Origin: a virus
Length of the DNA: 31,833 bases
Reading direction: 5' to 3' (one strand)
IMG/VR virus record: IMGVR_UViG_3300009181_000225
Location: 1-31,833 of that record
Shown: positions 14,832-21,466 of the stretch, one piece after another
How positions within the stretch are numbered: position 1 is the stretch's first letter
Layout of the letters: the number at the start of each line of letters is the position of its first letter
Notes under the pieces: generated by a model
Told to the model about the DNA's origin: nothing
What the model saw: only the letters and a program-made list of their open reading frames with translations
Database searches by the model: none
Made by a program: the position numbers and the translations under genes

Positions 14832-15128
14832 ATGTTAAAGAAATTATTTGGAATTGTTTGCGTTCTCGCTACGTTTACTGCGTGCAGCGATAAGGAGGAG
14901 TCATGTGAAGTAGCAGTGACTGTTTCTTCATCAACTTCGACTGTCGAGGTTGCAAGCTCGTCTTCAGGCGGTGGAACAGTATCAACTGGTGTTGAGTCAG
15001 GAGGCACCGGCGGTTCGGTTGCATCAGCAGGCGGGGCAACGAGCGCTGAAACTTCTTCAGTAGCTAGCGTTGGTGGCTCAGGCGCTGGTGGCTCAGGTGC
15101 TGGTGGCTCAGGCGCCGGCGGAAACTGA
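14832..15128 (+). CDS. Gly/Ser-rich lipoprotein, 98 aa
   Basis: MLKKLFGIVCVLATFTAC is a signal peptide with a lipobox (TFTAC; lipidated Cys18), followed by SDKEESC and a long disordered Ser/Thr/Val/Gly tail ending in three GGSGA units. It resembles the Gly-rich linkers of myxobacterial surface lipoproteins. Ribosome-binding site AAAGGT lies before the ATG, and a strong terminator follows, so this strand is coding. A Pro-rich frame on the opposite strand is its shadow. Role unknown: membrane-anchored exclusion factor, spanin-like protein or virion linker are options. Confidence 0.7.
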   Translation: MLKKLFGIVCVLATFTACSDKEESCEVAVTVSSSTSTVEVASSSSGGGTVSTGVESGGTGGSVASAGGATSAETSSVASVGGSGAGGSGAGGSGAGGN

Positions 15129-15144
15129 TCACTAAATAAACATG

Positions 15145-15185
15145 ACAAATTAAGCCCTAATAATCTGGGCTTAATTTGTTTTTTA
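15145..15185 (+). terminator. Strong intrinsic terminator, probably bidirectional
   Basis: A perfect 13-bp stem ACAAATTAAGCCC/GGGCTTAATTTGT with a 9-nt loop is followed by a T-tract on the plus strand. It separates two convergent lipoprotein genes; on the minus strand the flanking sequence is less T-rich. Confidence 0.9.
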
Positions 15186-15542
15186 TTGTTTTAAGGTCAT
15201 TGTTTCATCGAAGCAACCTTTGTATGTGTCTGCTAACGGATCACATTGTAAGGGAACTTCTATATATATTAATTCGCCGGCAGGACCCTTAACAACGATG
15301 ATTTCATAACCACATTGCCAAAAGCTGTTCTGGTTTTGAACGGCGTCGTTTTGAGTTGTACTACTTGTAGAAGATGGCGCCGGATAAGATCCATGAAGCT
15401 GTTCTGGCATATCATTCTCAGGTGTGATAGAATTTTCGCTGGTATCTATTGAACAAGAGAATCCGACGAATAATAAAAATAGTATCCCTAAATAACCAAT
15501 CGGAGATTTCGGTAGATACTTAATCGCTGCGGATAAGACCAT
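15183..15542 (-). CDS. Lipoprotein, 119 aa
   Basis: The N-terminus (MVLSAAIKYLPKSPIGYLG) leads into a hydrophobic segment ILFLLFVGFSC with a plausible lipobox (VGFSC). A Ser/Thr-rich linker (APSSTSSTTQNDAVQNQN) and a small Cys-containing domain follow (WQCGYEIIVVKGPAGELIYI, PLQCDPLADTYKGCFDE), in which the Cys may form disulphides in the periplasm. AAGGTGTAAA before the ATG supports the start. It converges on the Gly-rich lipoprotein with a shared terminator. Function unknown. Confidence 0.65.
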   Translation of the reverse strand: MVLSAAIKYLPKSPIGYLGILFLLFVGFSCSIDTSENSITPENDMPEQLHGSYPAPSSTSSTTQNDAVQNQNSFWQCGYEIIVVKGPAGELIYIEVPLQCDPLADTYKGCFDETMTLKQ

Positions 15543-15622
15543 TTTACACCTTCAATGCCACCACGCTAAACTTAAAATGCGCGAATTCATCATTCGATAC
15601 ATCTTCAATAATATGTATTATC

Positions 15623-15847
15623 GTGACAAATAAAAAGCTCAATGTCGTTGAACAATTGATTAGGGAATTCGTTAAAGAATATGCGAGCAGATCAGGCTCT
15701 GCACCGGAAGAAAACTATCATGACGAATTACTAGATGATCCAGCATATACAGCCGGCTCAGTTTATGTGCCAGATGACATCAAAGAGAAAATCAATAAGT
15801 GGGCACTTGATATGGGACTATCAACGACTAAAAAGAAAGATCGATAG
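15623..15847 (+). CDS. Small hypothetical protein, 74 aa
   Basis: Starts at a GTG, with no ATG nearby and no clear Shine-Dalgarno. The N-terminus LNVVEQLIREFVKEYASRS is an amphipathic helix of the same type as the next small gene (LFQLRQIIREAIEEIASS). The middle is acidic (PEENYHDELLDDPAYTAG), with a basic C-terminus. No family recognised; small proteins with an LRQxIRE-type start are common in large phages. Confidence 0.55.
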   Translation: MTNKKLNVVEQLIREFVKEYASRSGSAPEENYHDELLDDPAYTAGSVYVPDDIKEKINKWALDMGLSTTKKKDR

Positions 15848-15986
15848 TTTCGATACAACTATCCTATTCAACCATACTTCAAAAAACGAAAGATTAAATT
15901 AGCGTAATAAAACTACAATCCTTCGTTCACTTCATGAATAATAATATAGCGTAAGAATAGTTACAATCAATAAAGGAAATACAACA

Positions 15987-16199
15987 ATGAAAATTAGACT
16001 CTTTCAACTTCGACAAATCATTCGTGAAGCTATCGAGGAAATCGCAAGCTCAAAAAAAGCCGATAAGGATGCTAATGATGATGGCGAAAATGACTTCGAA
16101 GATGTTATGATCGCTCGTATGAAGGCAAGCGGCATGGATAAAGAAGACGCTATAGAGAAAGGCGAAAAAGCCGCAAAGGTCGCTGCAAAAAAGAAGTAA
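15987..16199 (+). CDS. Small charged protein with LRQIIRE N-terminus, 70 aa
   Basis: RLFQLRQIIREAIEEIASSK is an amphipathic helix, then DKDANDDGENDFEDVMIARM with a DxNDDGxxDFED stretch reminiscent of acidic metal-binding or dockerin-like loops, then a Lys/Ala tail. AAAGGAAATACAACA gives a good Shine-Dalgarno. The next gene starts 4 nt after its stop, so the two are co-translated. Role unknown; capsid or assembly function is a guess from gene context. Confidence 0.65.
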   Translation: MKIRLFQLRQIIREAIEEIASSKKADKDANDDGENDFEDVMIARMKASGMDKEDAIEKGEKAAKVAAKKK

Positions 16200-16203
16200 T
16201 AAA

Positions 16204-16875
16204 ATGGGTCACGCTCGACTAAGGAAAACAGGAAATGGCGGACTTAAATTCAAACGGTCACTTAGCATAGACTGGGTGACTGCCGATTTAAGCCCAGAAA
16301 ATCTAGTCGGATCTGACGGAATTCTAGTACATGCAATTATATTCGGTGACCCATACGCTTCAAATATAAAAGGTCCGATATCAATACTCGATATCTCTTT
16401 TTGCTTTTTCAAAACATCGTCGAATATAAATCTAGCCTCATCAACAGGTAGAACACACAAAATCGTTGATGGACCATTCTTTAGATTATACGATCAAACA
16501 ATAGATAACTTTAAATCGCTAATGTCACTCGGAGCCACGGCGCATAATCTGCCACAAGAAGAATGGCTAGATTTAACTATCAAAAATCTAAAGCCAGACA
16601 AAGTCTATCAAATTAATTGCGCGTTTTTTGACGAGAAAAACAAAGTGTCTCCTCTAATTACATTGAATCCAGGAAATCATCAAATCGCTTATGATAGACA
16701 ACAAGGATGTATAGCAATCGGAGTATTCACTGCACCAACAGAAGAAATTACAATTAAAATTTCTTCGTTATCAATAGAATCGCCTCATATCAACGCTCTT
16801 GTCATCCGCGAAATTGGCGACAACCCTCGCGTGGTCATCTCCCGAATTAAGACAATCGCTCACTTAAAATCTTAA
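16204..16875 (+). CDS. Hypothetical beta-rich protein, 223 aa, possibly structural
   Basis: Follows the 70-aa gene by 4 nt. It is rich in predicted strands, with an immunoglobulin-like region LDLTIKNLKPDKVYQINCAF and an ISILDISFCFFKTSSNINL stretch. No enzyme motif. It converges with the 426-aa gene and overlaps it by 29 nt at the 3' ends. I do not recognise a family; a virion or tail accessory role is likely only from neighbourhood. Confidence 0.65.
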   Translation: MGHARLRKTGNGGLKFKRSLSIDWVTADLSPENLVGSDGILVHAIIFGDPYASNIKGPISILDISFCFFKTSSNINLASSTGRTHKIVDGPFFRLYDQTIDNFKSLMSLGATAHNLPQEEWLDLTIKNLKPDKVYQINCAFFDEKNKVSPLITLNPGNHQIAYDRQQGCIAIGVFTAPTEEITIKISSLSIESPHINALVIREIGDNPRVVISRIKTIAHLKS

Positions 16876-18127
16876 TAAGAAATTCCTTTTTATCTTTTGG
16901 CATCGCTTCCGCAAGTTCAAGCAAAAACGCGTCCGCACCAGCTGAATTTAATAAAATATCAAAATAAGCCAATACGTCATCACCCTTATTTAAAATTACG
17001 TCGCCACGAGGTCCTTCAACTGATAAGGCTGTATACCTCTCGAGTAGTTCAACGTCTTGAAGCACGTCGGCATGTAATCCACAAATTAATGCAGGGAAAC
17101 CCATCGCTGGACCGCCACCATATAATTTAACTTTCGCCGCAGAAATAATTGAAGTAGGAATCTCTCGGCAAACTAAATCTTCTATTCGCTGGGTGATAGT
17201 TCTAGACCGATCTAAAAAGCTAGTATGAACTTGCTTCAATGACGTCGACTCTTTTAATATGCCCAACCTGCGAAGCGTCGGATTACACGCTGGATCACCA
17301 AAAATCAAAGGAATACTTTTTTCATCAATAAGTCGTTGCCATCCATTTTTGTCAATATAAACAAGATCAATATCAGAAATAACTTCTATGCCTTCACTAA
17401 CAGGTTTTGGCAAAACTGTAAAATAAGAAACATAAGCCCTATCAACAAAAGACGCATGCTCAAAGTTCTTAGGACTTAAATATGAAACTACAAAATCAGA
17501 CGATCCTCCCGAAGGCGCAGAAACACTCACGATAAACGCTCTGCCATCTAACTTCAATTGAGTAGTCATCGTAACACCCGTATCCAACTCAATCAATAAC
17601 TCATCGTTAGAATTAACTCGCAAAGATACACCACGCCAACCTAATCCACCGGCGACTATACCAGAAACATCTAAAGAAACAATCGGCGTACCACCACCAC
17701 GCCCCGTTCTTACAAAACATCGAGATTTTTCAAGTCCAATCTCAATTCCACCGCTAGTCTTTCCATCTGGACTAATCGCAATATATGACCCACGAACCCC
17801 TCGCGTCATAATATTAACTTCTCTTCCTCCAGCAACCAAACAAAAATCAGTCGCCTTATAACGATAATCAGTCATTCCTGTGGAAACATACGCAGAAGGA
17901 TCAACATGCTTTAATCTGTCACTATCTAAGGCTACTATTCTAGAATCCGTGCTACCATCGACAGGTATCATACTTCGCAAGCGCTCGGTTCCTAAATCAT
18001 CAATCGTCAAATCTACAACTCTTAAAGACGTTAATGCCCCAGCGGCAACTAACTCGTCGGTAATTCTCAACAATATTGGTAATGTCGTTTGATTTCTTAC
18101 AACAGTCGTCAATGTAATCTGTCGCAT
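16847..18127 (-). CDS. Hypothetical protein, 426 aa, possibly virion-associated
   Basis: No family recognised. The N-terminal 300 residues alternate short strands (ITLTTVVRNQTTLPILLRIT; GWRGVSLRVNSNDELLIELD), suggesting stacked beta domains. The C-terminal third is helical (DVELLERYTALSVEG; LLELAEAMPKDKKEFLIKIL). GGGTPIVSLDVSGIVAGGLG is a Gly-rich loop. It lies 3 nt after the HAD gene on the same strand, so they are co-transcribed. Length and beta content suit a tail or baseplate component. Confidence 0.65.
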   Translation of the reverse strand: MRQITLTTVVRNQTTLPILLRITDELVAAGALTSLRVVDLTIDDLGTERLRSMIPVDGSTDSRIVALDSDRLKHVDPSAYVSTGMTDYRYKATDFCLVAGGREVNIMTRGVRGSYIAISPDGKTSGGIEIGLEKSRCFVRTGRGGGTPIVSLDVSGIVAGGLGWRGVSLRVNSNDELLIELDTGVTMTTQLKLDGRAFIVSVSAPSGGSSDFVVSYLSPKNFEHASFVDRAYVSYFTVLPKPVSEGIEVISDIDLVYIDKNGWQRLIDEKSIPLIFGDPACNPTLRRLGILKESTSLKQVHTSFLDRSRTITQRIEDLVCREIPTSIISAAKVKLYGGGPAMGFPALICGLHADVLQDVELLERYTALSVEGPRGDVILNKGDDVLAYFDILLNSAGADAFLLELAEAMPKDKKEFLIKILSERLS

Positions 18128-18130
18128 AAT

Positions 18131-18688
18131 TTATTTTACCCTAGTCGCAATAATCTGTACGCTTCTTGGAATCGCAGGATCCTGTCTCATCGCCAGAACG
18201 GCAGCGACATTCTTCGCCGAATCATCGTAAAATCTAACTATCTGTACACCACGCTTAATGATCTCATCTCGAATAACATCAACTTTATGTTGCGGATTAG
18301 AACTACCCAAAGCAACAACGCGGATTCCACTAACACCCAATCCATCTAAAAATCGCGAGATCGGTTTACTGGAATTCCTCGCAGTCAAAATAAAAACGTT
18401 GTTCAAGCCTAAATTTCTTATCGCATATTGCAACTTCAATATCATGTGAGCGATCGGTTGCGCACCATCAACTAACTCAAAATCAGAAAAATCAAACGAA
18501 TCACCCTCAACAGGACGATATACAGCATATTCGGCAGAAGTTAACTCTATACTCTTCCCCTCTTTCGTCGTTAAATGTATACGAGATGTCGTATGAACCA
18601 ACGTGTCATCAAAATCAAAAATATTTACCTCAGACGGTGCAGCCGTCTCAAATAAAGTTCGATACAAATCGCGCAATTTATAACTCAT
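18131..18688 (-). CDS. HAD-superfamily phosphatase
   Basis: Haloacid dehalogenase fold with all core motifs. Motif I is NIFDFDDTLVHTTS (nucleophile Asp in DFDDT). Motif II is NVFILTARNSS. A Lys follows in SNPQHKVDVI, and motif IV is IVRFYDDSAKNVAA (acidic pair). The 185 aa leave room only for a small cap. Such phage enzymes dephosphorylate nucleotides or nucleic-acid 3' ends; which one cannot be told, and no kinase domain is fused. It is encoded immediately upstream of the 426-aa gene. Confidence 0.85.
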   Translation of the reverse strand: MSYKLRDLYRTLFETAAPSEVNIFDFDDTLVHTTSRIHLTTKEGKSIELTSAEYAVYRPVEGDSFDFSDFELVDGAQPIAHMILKLQYAIRNLGLNNVFILTARNSSKPISRFLDGLGVSGIRVVALGSSNPQHKVDVIRDEIIKRGVQIVRFYDDSAKNVAAVLAMRQDPAIPRSVQIIATRVK

Positions 18689-18717
18689 AACAATAATCTA
18701 TACTCGACGCCACACCA

Positions 18718-18999
18718 TCATTCGCACATCTTTACACGCTTTACCAACAACGTCCCCAACGCAACCAACGCATTAATAACTTCGGGCCGGGTTAATAATG
18801 TTTCCGCAATTAATTCTCCCGCAAAAGAATCATCATCAAAAGAATCAGGCAACATCATCTCCTCTCCATCAGCAATACCCAATAATCGTAACGCTTCATC
18901 AGTAACGGCAAGAGAACTACCTCCAATAGACTCAACAACGGAATCCACTAACGAAGCTGCCATCTCTTCAACAATTTCTCGCTCTTGGCCTCTACCCAT
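18718..18999 (-). CDS. Small acidic protein, 93 aa
   Basis: Mostly helical and acidic: REIVEEMAASLVDSVVESIG, then LRLLGIADGEEMMLPDSFDD, then INALVALGTLLVKRVKMCE. No transmembrane segment strong enough to call and no family known. It lies 29 nt upstream of the HAD gene on the same strand. The 226 bp upstream (19000-19225) hold only reading frames of 22 codons or fewer and nothing I can support. Confidence 0.55.
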   Translation of the reverse strand: MGRGQEREIVEEMAASLVDSVVESIGGSSLAVTDEALRLLGIADGEEMMLPDSFDDDSFAGELIAETLLTRPEVINALVALGTLLVKRVKMCE

Positions 19000-19225
19000 T
19001 ATTCACACCTATCAATATTTCTTCAATAACTATAACTCAACCAATCTAGAAATACCAAAAGTTATATGCACTCATACCAACAACATATCAAAAGACACAC
19101 CAGTCACAACATAAATGCCCCCAACAATCACTCGATTAATCTTTTCATGGATATACAGCACATATATTCGTTCATTTTACCGGGGCGCTCTAGCATCACG
19201 GATCGATATCGACGGAACACAAAAT

Positions 19226-19411
19226 TCAATGAGCACCAGAATCATCCACATCATCATGGCCACCAAGCAACGCCTCGATTAAGTCTTCTTTAAATTGCAA
19301 CAAATTATTGTGCATCGCTAACTCATAACGCTCAAAGGCATTCGATATATTATCTGCAATCTCATTAAAATCATCCCGATCTCCATCGTCATTTTCGTTT
19401 GGCATGGTCAT
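19226..19411 (-). CDS. Small acidic protein, 61 aa
   Basis: Starts MTMPNENDDGDRDDFNEIAD and ends GGHDDVDDSGAH, with a central helix AFERYELAMHNNLLQFKEDL. A TATAGT hexamer ends only 1 nt before the ATG, which is too close for a normal -10. There is no good ribosome-binding site, so the second ATG (MPNEND) is also possible. No family recognised. Confidence 0.5.
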   Translation of the reverse strand: MTMPNENDDGDRDDFNEIADNISNAFERYELAMHNNLLQFKEDLIEALLGGHDDVDDSGAH

Positions 19412-19452
19412 ACTATATCACGAAATATAGAGATTTTTCAAAATATCACAAA

Positions 19453-19629
19453 TCATATTTTTACATCAATCAACTTAATCGAATCAACTAAGTTACCCTT
19501 GTCATCATAAGGACAATGTCGACAACTACCATTACAACAATACCCGCGATCAATTAAATACGCGGCGGTCCACGTCGCGTTTCCGCTGGCTGGATCTCTA
19601 TACCAATCGACTCCTTCTATCAACTTCAT
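19453..19629 (-). CDS. DUF5522-like Cys-rich small protein, 58 aa
   Basis: The chain MKLIEGVDWYRDPASGNATW followed by TAAYLIDRGYCCNGSCRHCP fits, from memory, the DUF5522 family, in which RGxCCGxxCRHCPY is the hallmark. The four Cys of CCNGSCRHC probably bind metal. Function of the family is unknown. It lies 8 nt after the preceding minus-strand gene. Length is typical for the family, so this is probably the whole protein. Confidence 0.72.
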   Translation of the reverse strand: MKLIEGVDWYRDPASGNATWTAAYLIDRGYCCNGSCRHCPYDDKGNLVDSIKLIDVKI

Positions 19630-19637
19630 AAAAATAT

Positions 19638-19820
19638 CTATTTGACAACGTCAATATACAACGCAACCCCACCATCTTGATACATCACAGCGCTGGGGCT
19701 TATATCATAAATGTATATAATGCTACGTTTGCTTCGGCCGCGATTTACAACAAACCTACAATCGAAAAAATCATAAGCACCGCCCATACAACTCGCCCAA
19801 CAGACAATATAATCTCGCAC
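19638..19820 (-). CDS. Small hypothetical protein, 50-60 aa, start uncertain
   Basis: The frame opens with a GTG at 19820, without a ribosome-binding site. An internal ATG at 19787 (MGGAYDFFDCRFVVNRGRSK) may be the real start. The C-terminal half looks like a small beta-domain (SKRSIIYIYDISPSAVMYQD, ALYIDVVK). An overlapping 35-codon frame from 19858 (MRYSKIDIENACEIIL, then a hydrophobic helix) competes for the upstream part. Both readings are tentative. Confidence 0.4.
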   Translation of the reverse strand: MRDYIVCWASCMGGAYDFFDCRFVVNRGRSKRSIIYIYDISPSAVMYQDGGVALYIDVVK

Positions 19821-19894
19821 GCATTTTCAATATCAATTTTGCTATAGCGCATTATCTCAATGTCTCGATTTCGATTAATAAACACACCAGAGTC

Positions 19895-20173
19895 TCACAG
19901 CGTGTCTTGCCATCGGCAATCCACAAGTGAGCCACATATATCACACGCATTCATTCTATCATGCTTCAATATAACTCCCGTCGTGATCGCGTCACTCTTA
20001 TTATCAAAATGCATCGGCTTCGTCAATTGCTCAACCACTTTCGATGATCCAACGGCCGGCACCGTCTCCATATCACTAACTTCATTCGCCTCAAAATAAC
20101 CCGTGCTATATCGATACGAACAACCAATTACCAACATACCTCCGATTCCCAATGTCAAACTAAAAACCAACAT
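19895..20173 (-). CDS. Small lipoprotein, 92 aa
   Basis: MLVFSLTLGIGGMLVIGC is a signal peptide with a lipobox (LVIGC; lipidated Cys18). The mature part includes SYRYSTGYFEANEVSD and ends with a CDICGSLVDC cluster that could bind metal or form disulphides. The frame extends to an ATG at 20215, but the added residues (with a Trp and Cys) would spoil the signal peptide, so 20173 is preferred. A 7-bp hairpin (AGCCCCA/TGGGGCT) lies just upstream. Confidence 0.6.
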   Translation of the reverse strand: MLVFSLTLGIGGMLVIGCSYRYSTGYFEANEVSDMETVPAVGSSKVVEQLTKPMHFDNKSDAITTGVILKHDRMNACDICGSLVDCRWQDTL

Positions 20174-20272
20174 CAATCTATCACAGCCCCACGATGGGGC
20201 TCTTAGAATAATCAAGAAAAACCTGTCACATAAACCGTATGACGTTTAATCAAAGTTATTCTGAGAGCACCA

Positions 20273-20494
20273 TCATGTCACAATGCGTAGGTATCCACTG
20301 TTTTGAGTATCGCCATCCTCCACCTCGACATCATACATGTTTAAAACGCCCCTTGCGATGCGCTTCATTGCAGTGGAGTATCCAGTAATAATATGTAGCT
20401 CAAGCTTACCCCAATTATCATTTATGAATTGATGTACCAGCTCCGGCACGTCTTCATGACTTACTCCGTGCAAATCTAACTTTGGAGGTTTCAT
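20273..20494 (-). CDS. Smr-domain-like protein, 73 aa
   Basis: The pattern KLDLHGVSHEDVPELVHQFI, LELHIITGYSTAMKRIARGV and SGYLRIVT follows the Smr (small MutS-related) domain: LDLHG motif, IITG motif, then a final Gly-x-Leu strand. The usual GKG after IIT is GYS here. Smr domains bind branched or structured nucleic acid, and some nick DNA or cut mRNA on stalled ribosomes. Single-domain length suits a phage version. It is adjacent to the intron-containing tRNA gene. Confidence 0.65.
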   Translation of the reverse strand: MKPPKLDLHGVSHEDVPELVHQFINDNWGKLELHIITGYSTAMKRIARGVLNMYDVEVEDGDTQNSGYLRIVT

Positions 20495-20532
20495 TGTGCA
20501 AAATCAAATTTACTACTTAAGAGAAATATTCG

Positions 20533-20803
20533 CTCCGACTCCTGGGGTCGAACCAGGGACCAACGCATTACTTTACCACTTCAGTTTTTACTGCCGATAT
20601 TATCGTTTGTGGTCTGGACTATCCCATCATCCGTTCTGGATGGACTCATTATAGTCTCTGCACCTCCCGGTTTCCCGGTTTGGCTCAGGATTGCCATGCC
20701 TATTTGGCGAAGGGTTCCCTGAATTTCGAGTCTTTTCATCCAGGAATTCCTTCCTGGCGCTGCCTACGACAGTGCGTCGCTCTACCAACTGAGCTAAGTC
20801 GGA
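20533..20803 (-). tRNA. tRNA-Asn(GUU) interrupted by a group I intron
   Basis: Exon 1 (20769-20803, 35 nt) runs from TCCGACT through the D-arm (GCTC-AGTTGGTA-GAGC) to CTGT of the anticodon loop. Exon 2 (20533-20570, 38 nt) begins TAA and completes the anticodon stem (ACGCA/TGCGT), the variable loop TGGTC, the T-arm CCTGG-TTCGACC-CCAGG and the acceptor AGTCGGA plus discriminator G. Joined, the loop reads CTGTTAA, giving anticodon GUU for Asn, and every stem pairs perfectly. CCA is not encoded, so a CCA-adding enzyme is needed. Without splicing the tRNA cannot form. Confidence 0.92.
20571..20768 (-). ncRNA. Group I intron, 198 nt, IC3-like
   Basis: The intron lies between anticodon bases 35 and 36. 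Exon 1 ends in U and the intron ends in G, as group I splicing requires. P1 pairs exon GCACUGU with intron GCAGCGC, with the U-G wobble at the splice site and one mismatch. P2 is CCAGGAA/TTCCTGG. The conserved core reads GGCAATCCTGAGCCAA (Q region), GTGCAGAGACTAT (R region) and GGGATAGTCC (S region). P3 pairs GACTC/GAGTC and P7 GACTAT/ATAGTC. It contains no endonuclease frame. The core closely resembles the tRNA-Leu(UAA) introns of cyanobacteria and chloroplasts. Confidence 0.92.
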
Positions 20804-20848
20804 ATATCATATCTTGTTTCTAATATTAGTCTATATTCTCTCGTTTGT

Positions 20849-21094
20849 TTAATGCTTATCTTCTTTGCGAATTAAACGCAACACACTTTGACTGATCGCC
20901 GGCGATCCGAGATCTCGCAACATACCTTTCTTCCCTTTGCCCGTCTGTGCAACAAGATAATCCGCCACATCCTTATAGATTTGTTTGCGAAATGTTGCAA
21001 GAAGACTCTTCGTGTACATCGCCTGAGCTACGAATATAACGAGAATTACTAGAAATTGAAGCAACACGACATATGCTATATCAATCATATCCAT
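20849..21094 (-). CDS. Small membrane protein, 81 aa
   Basis: One N-terminal transmembrane helix (AYVVLLQFLVILVIFVAQAM, about 7-26), then a basic cytoplasmic tail (FRKQIYKDVADYLVAQTGKG; SVLRLIRKEDKH). It lies 12 nt after the 119-aa gene on the same strand. The start may be the first ATG or the third codon (MIDIAYVV). A holin-like role is possible, but there is only one helix and no other support. Confidence 0.6.
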   Translation of the reverse strand: MDMIDIAYVVLLQFLVILVIFVAQAMYTKSLLATFRKQIYKDVADYLVAQTGKGKKGMLRDLGSPAISQSVLRLIRKEDKH

Positions 21095-21106
21095 TATCCA
21101 TGTATG

Positions 21107-21466
21107 TTAGTCGCCAATATTGATATTGTTAACATCGACCTCTACTCCTCGAGAGTAGGCACTATTTTCTACGCGAGGAGCTGGTACTGGATTCGTACTT
21201 GTGACGGATCCGACTGGAAATAGTTTGGGCGCGCCTAAAGACCCAGATCTTTTTTTTACAAAGTACCCATTAGTATCAATATACGATCGTTTCTCTAGCC
21301 AAACAGTTATGTTATTAATGCCAATAGCAGTTTTTTTCTTCGTATAGTCGGCGGCGAGTTTCTTGTATTTATCCTGAAGAACATTCATGTGATATGCAAC
21401 TTGTTGAGTGGCCGCCACAAAAATGTCACAAACTAAAAGTCCATAAATGATTCCTCTCATTGTCAT
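21107..21466 (-). CDS. Secreted or membrane-anchored protein, 119 aa
   Basis: The N-terminus MRGIIYGLLVCDIFVAATQQ is a hydrophobic anchor or signal segment, followed by a helical stretch (NVLQDKYKKLAADYTKKKTA), a small domain and a Pro/Val/Asn-rich tail. This layout (anchor plus coiled coil) is that of small inner-membrane spanins, but the match is only in outline. AAAGGACATGACA precedes the second ATG (21460), which may be the true start. A hairpin CGTAGGT/ACCTACG (21474-21493) sits just upstream of the ribosome-binding site and could affect translation. Confidence 0.55.
   Translation of the reverse strand: MTMRGIIYGLLVCDIFVAATQQVAYHMNVLQDKYKKLAADYTKKKTAIGINNITVWLEKRSYIDTNGYFVKKRSGSLGAPKLFPVGSVTSTNPVPAPRVENSAYSRGVEVDVNNINIGD

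Noticed and set aside
14795-15148. Pro-rich minus-strand frame opposite the Gly-rich lipoprotein
   Set aside because: It is the antisense of a Gly/Ser repeat. The plus frame has a signal peptide, lipobox, ribosome-binding site and terminator.
19000-19225. Chain of overlapping micro-ORFs (22, 19 and 9 codons) on minus
   Set aside because: No ribosome-binding sites and no promoter; stop/start overlaps of this kind are expected by chance in AT-rich DNA.
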